Shown: one piece after another, positions 1 through 6,119 of the stretch
Layout of the letters: each line of letters opens with the position of its first letter
Position numbering within the stretch: the stretch's first letter is position 1
DNA from: Gemmatimonadaceae bacterium
Lineage (GTDB): Bacteria; Gemmatimonadota; Gemmatimonadetes; Gemmatimonadales; Gemmatimonadaceae
Reading direction: 5' to 3'
DNA: 9,108 nucleotides
NCBI GenBank assembly: GCA_025451425.1
Contig: JANWKK010000092.1
Location: forward strand, 1-9,108
The notes under the pieces: generated by a model
What the model was told of the DNA's origin: nothing
The model's input: the letters and a program-made list of their open reading frames with translations, nothing else
Database searches by the model: none
Translations under genes and position numbers: made by a program

Positions 1-287
1 CAGTCCTTTTCTAGAGCGTGCAGTCGACGTGGCATCCGCACGGAGTGTTCGTGGTCACGAACGTGATGCATCAACTCGCCGACGATGAGCAGCCAAGCGT
101 AAGCCTCGAACGGCGTTCGACTTTCTGAGTCGTAACGGTCGAAGGCTTTAATCAGACCTATCGCAGCCACTTGCTCCAGGTCTGAGCGATCCAGGCCGGT
201 GCGCCAGAACTTGCGCGCACCCCGACGACATAAGTAGTGGTAGGAACCGATCGCAGCCGCACGGTCACCTTGGGTGCGCGCAACCAT
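1..287 (-). CDS. Sigma-70 family RNA polymerase sigma factor, sigma-B/F-like (5' part, runs off left edge)
   Basis: The reverse strand from the ATG at 287 translates without a stop to the window edge, giving about 95 residues. They cover sigma region 2: a core-binding segment (DLEQVAAIGLIKAFDRYD) followed by the region 2.3-2.4 stretch (IVGELMHHVRDHEHSVRMPR). The order 'DLxQVxxIGLIKAxDRxD ... IVGE ... RDH..SVRxPRR' is typical of the sigma-B/sigma-F/sigma-G group (general stress and sporulation sigmas) rather than ECF sigmas. Regions 3 and 4 would lie beyond the edge. The start is fixed by a TAATG overlap with the pilC stop, which implies translational coupling to the pilus motor operon. What it transcribes cannot be told from here. 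Inference: its level follows pilus motor expression, so it could report or feed back on pilus assembly. No anti-sigma gene is visible. Confidence 0.88.
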   Translation of the reverse strand, partial: MVARTQGDRAAAIGSYHYLCRRGARKFWRTGLDRSDLEQVAAIGLIKAFDRYDSESRTPFEAYAWLLIVGELMHHVRDHEHSVRMPRRLHALEKD

Positions 288-1507
288 TACCGCACCTGCG
301 AAATAACGGAGTAGAGGGGAACGAAGATGGAAAAGACGATCGTCCCGACTAGGGCACCTACCCCAAGCATGAGAATTGGCTCGAGGAGTGCGGCGAGGGT
401 GCTCGTCGCAGCCTCTACGTCGACATCGTAGTAGTCAGCAATCTTGAACAACATCTGGTCGAGCGTGCCAGTCTCTTCTCCCACCCGTGACAGCTGTAAA
501 GTCATCGGATCGAACAGTCTGGACCTGGCCAGCGACTCCGCAAACGGCTCACCCTCGCGCAAAGCCGCGTAAAGGTCTCGCAAGGCTTCGCGGAACGAAT
601 CGTGCCCGCTCACTGCCCCCATGATTTCTACCGCGTTCAGCAGGTTGACTCCCGATCGCAGTAACGAGCCAAGCATACGGCACAGCCGCGCGGTAATTGT
701 CTTCCGTGTGAGTGTTCCGAGGACCGGAACGCGCAGCACGATGCGATCGAATGTGCGTGACATCGCGAGGTTGTGGCGCGCCGAAACGGCTAGCGCGGCG
801 AGACCGATGACGACCACGCCAGCAAGCAGCCAGACGGATGGGCGACGCAATGACTCTCCTACGGCGACCAGTACGCGAGTCTGGATCGGCAACGGAACTT
901 GTAATTGCGTGAACATGCGAGCAAAAGTCGGAACGATCGTTGCAACGAGAAGAACAACCAGCGCTGAGGCGGCGAGCAATACGCAAGCCGGGTAGGTCAA
1001 CGCGGTAGTGACCTTCTTGCGAACCGCGCGTTCGCGTTCGAGCAGAGTAGAAATGCGTTCGAGAACTTCGTCGAGTAGGCCACCGATTTCGCCGGCCTCG
1101 ATCATGGCGACATAGACCGGCTTGAAAAACCCCCCGTGCCGGCGAAGTGCTTCGCTCAGGGGCGCACCCGCTTGAATGTCGGCGAGCGCAGAACTCAGGG
1201 CCTCACGCAGACGCCGGTGGGAGCACTGGGCCCTCGCAATCTCGAGCGATCGCGTGAGTGGAACACCAGCATGAATCAGCGTAGCAAAGGAACGGAACAA
1301 GGTCACAAGTGGGGGGCGTGAGACTGGCCAGACTGCACGAGCGGCTTCGATTTGGCCTATGATGGACTCGTTTCTCGCGATCGAGGTAACGAAAAGCGCC
1401 CGCGCTCGCAAGCGGGCAACGACGTCGTCTGATGACTCGGCTGACATCAAACCTGTAACGCGGTGACCCTCAGGGGTCGAGGCCCGGTAGCGATATGTAG
1501 CTGTCAT
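287..1507 (-). CDS. pilC: Type IV pilus inner-membrane platform protein PilC (GspF family)
   Basis: This is the polytopic platform protein that PilB and PilT act on during pilin polymerisation and depolymerisation. At 406 residues it has the usual family length. Two T2SSF domains are visible, about residues 68-190 and 272-398. The first contains the 'LIHAGVPLTRSLEI' and 'MIEAGEIGG' signatures; the second repeats them as 'LLRSGVNLLNAVEI' and 'VGEETGTLD'. Three hydrophobic segments (about 172-194, 224-243 and 377-398) match the known three-helix topology. The N terminus (YRYRASTPEGHRVTG) is the short beta segment common in PilC. The ATG overlaps the pilT stop as ATGA, and its own stop overlaps the next start as TAATG. 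GspF of a type II secretion system is the alternative, but the adjacent pilT argues for a retractile type IV pilus. Confidence 0.95.
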   Translation of the reverse strand: MTATYRYRASTPEGHRVTGLMSAESSDDVVARLRARALFVTSIARNESIIGQIEAARAVWPVSRPPLVTLFRSFATLIHAGVPLTRSLEIARAQCSHRRLREALSSALADIQAGAPLSEALRRHGGFFKPVYVAMIEAGEIGGLLDEVLERISTLLERERAVRKKVTTALTYPACVLLAASALVVLLVATIVPTFARMFTQLQVPLPIQTRVLVAVGESLRRPSVWLLAGVVVIGLAALAVSARHNLAMSRTFDRIVLRVPVLGTLTRKTITARLCRMLGSLLRSGVNLLNAVEIMGAVSGHDSFREALRDLYAALREGEPFAESLARSRLFDPMTLQLSRVGEETGTLDQMLFKIADYYDVDVEAATSTLAALLEPILMLGVGALVGTIVFSIFVPLYSVISQVR

Positions 1508-2589
1508 GAGGTGGCGCCCGCGAGCGCGCGGACCTCACCGGCTCGGTCTGTAGTCGCACGCGCGGCCTCGAGGGTGACGTCACGCCGGACGACGAGTTCG
1601 GACAGATGGGTCTCAAGAGTCTGCATGCCGGCTGCGCGACCCGTAACGATGGCGTTGCGTAGCTGGTGCGTTTTACCGTCCCGGATCAAAGCACGAACCG
1701 CCTCTGTCGCCACTAGGACCTCGACCGCGGCGCGGCGGCCGCCACCCGAAGCACGCTCGACAAGACGAATGGAAACGACGCCGATTAGTGTCTGAGCCAA
1801 TTGCGCCCGTACGTGGAGCTGCTGTCCTCCGCTAAAGGCATCAATGATGCGATCGATCGTTTGTGCAGCGTCGCCCGTATGCAGCGTCGAAAACACGAGG
1901 TGTCCGGTCTCTGCGGCGGTTAAGGCGGATTGTATGGTAGTCGGATCACGCAACTCACCGATTAAGATCACGTCCGGATCCGCGCGTAGACAGCTGCGAA
2001 TGGCACTCGCAAAGTCCGGGACATCGCTCCCCATCTCGCGGTGCGACACGAAACCACGGAGAGGGACGTGAACGTACTCGACAGGATCCTCCACCGTAAC
2101 GATATGGCGTTCGCTCGTACGGTTGATCCGATCGATCAGGGCTGCCAGAGCCGTTGTCTTCCCACTTCCGGTCGGTCCAACAAACAGAACGAGTCCCGCG
2201 TGCTTGGTCGCGAGTTGACCCACGATAGGGGGAAAAAACAAGCGTTCAAGCGAGGGGATCGTGCGAGCCATCAGGCGGATGGCAAAGCGCGGTTGGCCGA
2301 AACACCGATATGCGTGAACCCGAAACATGCCGAGTTCACGATCCCTTAGGGCTCCGTCCGCGTCGCCCCGCTCACAGAGCGTAGCGAGCCCCCGCGAGTC
2401 TAACAGGATGGCTCCGAGATCGGCAATTTCTTCGGGCGCCAGAGGTCTAGCGTCGAGGCGAACGAGAGCGCCGTCTACGCGGAGTGTTGGGCGCTCCCCG
2501 GGAACGAGATGCAAGTCCGACGCGTCACGTTCACGGGCGAGACGGAGCAGATCGAAGAGTCTGATGCGGCTCACCGATGGCACGCTCAC
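1504..2589 (-). CDS. pilT: Type IV pilus retraction ATPase PilT
   Basis: Cytoplasmic hexameric ATPase of the T2SSE family that drives pilus retraction. Counting from the GTG at 2589 gives 361 residues, normal for PilT. Motifs in order: N-terminal 'DASDLHL' (about 22-28); Walker A GPTGSGKTT (about 138-146); acidic 'TVEDPVEYVH'; Walker B 'DPDVILIGELRD' (about 204-215); His box 'STLHTGD' (about 234-240). The C-terminal 'AVRALIRDGKTHQL' (about 297-310) corresponds to the AIRNLI retraction motif of PilT. There is no CxxC zinc motif, which also separates it from PilB. The frame stays open upstream to 2652, but that extension lies inside pilB and does not resemble PilT. The GTG at 2589 forms a GTGA overlap with the pilB stop, so it is the preferred start. 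GTG codons at 2583 and 2577 are alternatives. Confidence 0.94.
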   Translation of the reverse strand: MSVPSVSRIRLFDLLRLARERDASDLHLVPGERPTLRVDGALVRLDARPLAPEEIADLGAILLDSRGLATLCERGDADGALRDRELGMFRVHAYRCFGQPRFAIRLMARTIPSLERLFFPPIVGQLATKHAGLVLFVGPTGSGKTTALAALIDRINRTSERHIVTVEDPVEYVHVPLRGFVSHREMGSDVPDFASAIRSCLRADPDVILIGELRDPTTIQSALTAAETGHLVFSTLHTGDAAQTIDRIIDAFSGGQQLHVRAQLAQTLIGVVSIRLVERASGGGRRAAVEVLVATEAVRALIRDGKTHQLRNAIVTGRAAGMQTLETHLSELVVRRDVTLEAARATTDRAGEVRALAGATS

Positions 2590-4064
2590 TGCAGAGACAC
2601 CGCAACAGCGACTCGGCAAAATTCCTCCACGCTCGTCAACCCGGTTCTGCACTTGTCGAGGCAGTCTTCAGCCATCGTCCGATAGCCACACTTACGTGCC
2701 AGGCGAGCCACCTCTACGCTCGACACGCCTCGAGCAATCGCGTCGCGCAACGAATCGTCCACGATGAGTAATTCGAATATTCCGATTCGATCGTGGTAAC
2801 CGAGCCCGCTGCAGAGGTCGCAACCCCGTGGCTCGAAGTAGAATCTATCGCGTTCGAGGTTGTACCGCGCGGCGAGGTCTTCGGCCAGAACGTTGGGGTG
2901 GCGGCAGTTGGAGCACAGTCGTCGAACCAGTCGCTGCGCCAGAATTGCCGACAGACCGGCCGCAAGTGAAGCTCTGGAGACGCCGAGCTCGACGAAGCGC
3001 TCGACCGTGCGCGGTGCATCACTACTGTGTACCGTCGTAAAGACCAACTGACCCGAAAGAGCGGCGGCAAGTGCGGTGTTGGCGGTCTCCGGATCGCGGC
3101 ATTCGCCGACCATGATGACGTCCGGATCTTGCCGCAAAAGGGCCCGTAGAGTGTTCGCGAACGTTACGCCCGCTTTGATGTTAACGTGAACCTGTGATAT
3201 GCCGCCGATCGTTTGCTCCACCGGGTCCTCGACGGTGCAGAGGTTGCGGTTGCTTGTGTTAAGGTGAGCCAGGGCGGCATACAAGCTCGTCGTCTTCCCG
3301 CTGCCAGTGGGTCCACATACGACAACAAAACCGCACGAAAGTTCGATGGCACGGCGAAAGCTGACGTGCGTTCGCTCGTTCATTCCAAGACCTTCAAGCG
3401 TTGGAACATCTGCGCTCCGGCCGAGGAGTCTGACAACCAATTTTTCGCCATCGCGTACCGGTACCGAAGAGACACGAGCGTCGAGAGTGTGGCCGGCGAT
3501 TGCGAGGGTGTAGCGCCCATCCTGCGGCGCGCGCCGCTCGGCGATATCCATGCCGGCTAGTACCTTGATCCGCGATACGATCGCCGCGCCGAGAGGCTCG
3601 TCGAAACGGGCGACCTCGCGAAGCGAGCCGTCGATCCTAAAGCGGGCGCGCGTGCCATCGGCGCCGGGTTCGATATGAATATCCGAGGCTCGCTCGTAGA
3701 ATGCGCGCCGATGTAAGACGTCGGCGGCACGAACGGCGGGCGCGTCGCAGTCATTCGTGCGAATGGCGGCGACGGCGCCATCGGCTCCGAAGACGCGCGC
3801 GAGGTGCCTCCGAATCTCTTCGGGTGATGCCAAAATCGTGCGGACGTGTAGGCCGCTTGCGCGCTGGATTCGCTCGATCGCCGCGGAACTCGGAATCGAA
3901 TCAAACGCGACGACTAAGTCGTCACGCTCGAGGGCCACGGCGAGCGCGCCGTATTCGTAAGCGAGCATCTCTGGGATGCGCCGGACTATTTCTGGGCGCG
4001 CAAGCGCGATTGGGTGCTCGAGTAGCGCGGGAAATGCTGGAACGAGCGGGCCGATGTTGCTCAC
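2586..4064 (-). CDS. pilB: Type IV pilus assembly (extension) ATPase PilB, short N terminus
   Basis: Hexameric cytoplasmic ATPase (GspE/PilB family) that powers pilus extension. The chosen GTG at 4064 is preceded by a perfect AAGGAG with an 8-nt spacer; the frame is open to 4127, but the ATG there has no comparable site. This start gives 492 residues. Visible parts: one N-terminal half-domain of the MshEN/T2SSE_N type (about 15-95, 'ALARPEIVRRIPEMLAYEYG'); an Asp box 'RASDIHIEP' (about 125-133); Walker A GPTGSGKTT (about 251-259); Walker B 'DPDVIMVGECRD' (about 313-324); His box 'TTVHSSD' (about 343-349); and the zinc tetracysteine CSNC...CDLC (about 384/387 and 415/418). Longer PilB proteins, of roughly 560 residues, start with RLG-containing c-di-GMP-binding repeats. 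Those are missing here, also in the open frame upstream. It is the first gene of the pilB-pilT-pilC-sigma operon. Confidence 0.94.
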   Translation of the reverse strand: MSNIGPLVPAFPALLEHPIALARPEIVRRIPEMLAYEYGALAVALERDDLVVAFDSIPSSAAIERIQRASGLHVRTILASPEEIRRHLARVFGADGAVAAIRTNDCDAPAVRAADVLHRRAFYERASDIHIEPGADGTRARFRIDGSLREVARFDEPLGAAIVSRIKVLAGMDIAERRAPQDGRYTLAIAGHTLDARVSSVPVRDGEKLVVRLLGRSADVPTLEGLGMNERTHVSFRRAIELSCGFVVVCGPTGSGKTTSLYAALAHLNTSNRNLCTVEDPVEQTIGGISQVHVNIKAGVTFANTLRALLRQDPDVIMVGECRDPETANTALAAALSGQLVFTTVHSSDAPRTVERFVELGVSRASLAAGLSAILAQRLVRRLCSNCRHPNVLAEDLAARYNLERDRFYFEPRGCDLCSGLGYHDRIGIFELLIVDDSLRDAIARGVSSVEVARLARKCGYRTMAEDCLDKCRTGLTSVEEFCRVAVAVSLQ

Positions 4065-4072
4065 GAGTTTGT

Positions 4073-4078
4073 CTCCTT
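4073..4078 (-). promoter_or_regulatory. Ribosome binding site of pilB
   Basis: On the minus strand the sequence reads AAGGAG, then the 8-nt spacer ACAAACTC, then GTG. This is the clearest Shine-Dalgarno on the left side of the window. It decides the pilB start at 4064 over the ATG at 4127. Confidence 0.8.
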
Positions 4079-4104
4079 GAGGTCGTTTCGTGGAGAGAGT
4101 TGCG

Positions 4105-4116
4105 TGATGCGCATCA
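4105..4116. promoter_or_regulatory. Perfect 12-bp palindrome, candidate operator of pilB
   Basis: TGATGCGCATCA is identical on both strands. Its near edge lies about 40 bases upstream of the pilB GTG and about 26 bases from the ribosome binding site, a position compatible with an operator overlapping a pilB promoter. No second copy is seen elsewhere in the window. The neighbouring response regulator is OmpR/PhoB-like and would more typically bind direct repeats, so a different dimeric regulator is possible. The functional role is inferred from symmetry and position only. Confidence 0.35.
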
Positions 4117-4283
4117 TTGAACGGCAATGTGTCCTCGTTGTTCTGCGACTTGGGCCGGTCGATGGCGGGCGAGGGCTCTGCGCGCGCACTCAGGACGACC
4201 CCTCCGGAGCGTCCCTATGCTCTGCCGCCCTACGGTACAAGCGGGGTGACGCCAGGACGCGGCACGCGGGCACTACCGCGGGC
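4107..4283 (+). pseudogene. Possible decayed fragment of the kinase sensor (degenerate GGDEF) domain
   Basis: The plus frame is open from 4077 through the response regulator. From the ATG at 4107 it reads MRIIERQCVL, against ARILERQCVL in the kinase encoded at 5001-6119 (DNA about 5118-5147). Eight of nine residues from the R onward match. Over those 27 bases 21 match, and three of the six differences are synonymous third positions in the E, R and C codons. Similarity continues weakly for about 30 more residues (L-x-A..., ...KR) with a two-residue gap, then fades. It may be a decayed partial duplication, a short related peptide, or an N-terminal extension of the response regulator. A chance match is not excluded. 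Confidence 0.28.
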
Positions 4284-4973
4284 GTGCCTAAGCTGCGCGT
4301 GCTAGTCGCCGAAGACGATCCAGCGATCCGTGAGCTGGTCGCGCATCACTTCGTGCGGGAGGGATTAACGGTGCTCGAGGCGTCGGATGGCAATGCAGCG
4401 TTGCGTATCGCGCGTGATGGCGTCGACGCAATCGTCCTCGACATCGGTCTACCTGCGATCGACGGCTTCGATGTGGTTCGCACGCTTCGACGTGAGGGAC
4501 GTACCGCGCCAATCCTGGTGCTCACCGCTCGAAGCGAAGAAATTGACCGGATTATCGGGCTGGAACTTGGGGCGGACGACTATGTCACAAAGCCATTCTC
4601 GCCGCGTGAGCTAGTCGCTCGTCTTAAGGCAGTTCTGCGACGGAACGGCGTGACTCAAGAGCAGACGCCGACGGTGCTTCGTTTCGGTCGGCTTGAAGTC
4701 GACGAGGCGGCGCGCGAAGCGCGCGTGGACGACCGCAGCGTGGCGTTGAAACCAAAAGAATTTGCGCTGCTCCTCGCGTTGGCGAGCTCCCCAGGCTTCG
4801 CCTTTTCTCGCGATGCCCTACTCGCCCGGGTGTGGGGCTACGATTTCGACGGTGACGAGCGCACCGTGGACGTGCATGTCCGGCGGGTTCGCGCGAAGGT
4901 CGAAGAACAAGCGAATTTGCCGGGCATAATTCGGACGATTCATGGCTTTGGGTACAAGTTCGAGCCGAAGTAG
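4284..4973 (+). CDS. OmpR/PhoB-family response regulator
   Basis: Two-domain DNA-binding response regulator of 229 residues, the normal family length from the GTG at 4284. The receiver domain (about 3-118) has the acidic pair E10-D11-D12, the phospho-acceptor D53 in 'VLDIGLP', the switch T81 in 'VLTARS' and K103 in 'VTKPFSP'. The C-terminal winged-helix (Trans_reg_C, about 130-228) has the 'LKPKEFALL', 'RDALLARVWGY', 'ERTVDVHVRRVRAK' and 'IRTIHGFGYKF' signatures. No clear ribosome binding site precedes the GTG. The frame extends to 4077, but that extension is not receiver sequence. The stop lies 27 bases before the kinase start, so the two form a cognate pair in one operon. Its position divergent from pilB makes the pilus operon a plausible target (inference). 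Confidence 0.93.
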   Translation: MPKLRVLVAEDDPAIRELVAHHFVREGLTVLEASDGNAALRIARDGVDAIVLDIGLPAIDGFDVVRTLRREGRTAPILVLTARSEEIDRIIGLELGADDYVTKPFSPRELVARLKAVLRRNGVTQEQTPTVLRFGRLEVDEAAREARVDDRSVALKPKEFALLLALASSPGFAFSRDALLARVWGYDFDGDERTVDVHVRRVRAKVEEQANLPGIIRTIHGFGYKFEPK

Positions 4974-5000
4974 TAAACAACGCCGGTGAGGCGGGTATCT

Positions 5001-6119
5001 GTGTTGCGTCGCTTCGAGGCCCGGGTCGACGAATCGATGCCTTCGGCAGACGTCCCGCTTTTGGTGTTGCGGCTCCCAGAGTTCGGTCGGATCGCCTGGT
5101 TGCACGGTCGCGTTCGGGCAAGGATCCTTGAGCGCCAATGCGTCCTCGCTTTTGCGCGCACGGGCGAGTCGGCACTACGGGATCTCGATTTGCTTGCGCA
5201 CGACAATTACTCTGAAGACTTTCTCGTAGCTCTTGTGTCCCCGAAAAGGCACCTCGAGAAGATGAGTACGAGCGAGGCGTACCACGCGATTGTGGCCCGC
5301 TTGAGCGCCGCCTTTGAAGCAGCAACGGGCTTCCCGCCGCTGACAGGATGGACTCGCTGGGCGAAGTCCGCCAATGACCCTCTCGAACGAGCGGTGGAGC
5401 GCGCCCTCGTTCGCGGGGCTCACGAGCGCGAGCGTTATGCTTTTTTTTCCGTCATCGGACACGAACTTCGAACGCCTCTTACGTCTATTCGCGGATACCT
5501 AGAGACGGTGCTACGGGACGAGTTAGACGACCGTGCCCGCCGCCATTTCCTCGAGGTTGCAGAAATGGAAGCGGCACGTCTGGGGAGGCTGGTCGAAGGG
5601 CTTTTCGATGTCTCGTTGCTGGACCTCGCGTCGACGGTACAGGTCGAGGGTTCTTGCAGGCTAGCGAGCGCCATCGGGAGCGCGTTAGTAGCGGTCGAGG
5701 CGCGAGCGCGGCTGCGTGGCACGACCATCGAGGCTCGAGCGTATCCCGACGTGCGACTTGGAATGTTCGAGGATCGCCTGGTGCAAGTGTTGATCAACGT
5801 GCTTGCAAACGCAATCGAACACGGTCAGGTTGGTGTAGTGACTCTATCAGCGTCGATGCTCGGACCCGATATCTGTGAGATTCGGATCGACGATGACGGG
5901 TCTGGAATCGCACTCGATGAGCAAGAACGCATCTTCGAGCTGGGGTACCGCGGGGTCGGGGCCGTCAACAGTGGAACGGGCATCGGGTTGGCTTTGGCGC
6001 GCTTGCTGTTGGAACGTGCAAATGGAGAGATTGAGGCGAGCGATTCTCATCTTGGCGGCGCCTCATTTCGGATTCGACTTCGAGCCGTTGGGGATGACGG
6101 TGTCCAATCAGCGCTCTAA
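5001..6119 (+). CDS. Soluble sensor histidine kinase with degenerate GGDEF sensor domain
   Basis: Kinase partner of the preceding response regulator. The GTG at 5001 has GAGG 9 bases upstream; the in-frame GTG at 4986 (5 residues longer) is the alternative. From 5001 the protein has 372 residues. The catalytic half is complete: H-box 'SVIGHELRTPLTSI' with phospho-acceptor H154; N-box 'INVLANAIEHG' (N270); G1 'DDDGSGI' (about 297-303); G2 'GTGIGLALA' (about 325-333). There is no membrane segment or signal peptide, so it is cytoplasmic. Residues about 15-150 follow the layout of a GGDEF domain: a 'PLLVLRLPEFGRI' strand-helix, 'DNYSEDFLVAL' where GGDEF would stand, and a 'DPLERAVERALVRGAHERERY' C-terminal helix. 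The GG(D/E)EF and metal residues are lost, so cyclase activity is not expected. A ligand-sensing role, possibly c-di-GMP or GTP, is inferred. The stop overlaps the convergent cyclase gene. Confidence 0.9.
   Translation: MLRRFEARVDESMPSADVPLLVLRLPEFGRIAWLHGRVRARILERQCVLAFARTGESALRDLDLLAHDNYSEDFLVALVSPKRHLEKMSTSEAYHAIVARLSAAFEAATGFPPLTGWTRWAKSANDPLERAVERALVRGAHERERYAFFSVIGHELRTPLTSIRGYLETVLRDELDDRARRHFLEVAEMEAARLGRLVEGLFDVSLLDLASTVQVEGSCRLASAIGSALVAVEARARLRGTTIEARAYPDVRLGMFEDRLVQVLINVLANAIEHGQVGVVTLSASMLGPDICEIRIDDDGSGIALDEQERIFELGYRGVGAVNSGTGIGLALARLLLERANGEIEASDSHLGGASFRIRLRAVGDDGVQSAL

Larger units (their letters stand above)
4065..4283. other. Divergent intergenic region between pilB and the response regulator
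   Basis: About 219 bases separate the divergent starts and should hold the promoters of both the pilus operon and the two-component operon. No convincing -35/-10 pair is visible on either strand; a TATGCT at 4216-4221 could be a -10 for the response regulator but has no good -35. The region contains the pilB ribosome binding site, a perfect 12-bp palindrome (4105-4116), a short CTCCGGAG palindrome (4202-4209) and a plus-strand stretch resembling part of the kinase sensor domain. These are listed separately. Confidence 0.6.

Noticed and set aside
3701..4120. Plus-strand 139-codon open frame antisense to pilB
   Set aside because: Very Arg-rich shadow of the pilB coding strand, with no recognisable domain.
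4624..5325. Minus-strand 233-codon open frame under the response regulator and kinase
   Set aside because: Arg/Ser/Pro-rich shadow frame spanning two well-supported plus-strand genes.
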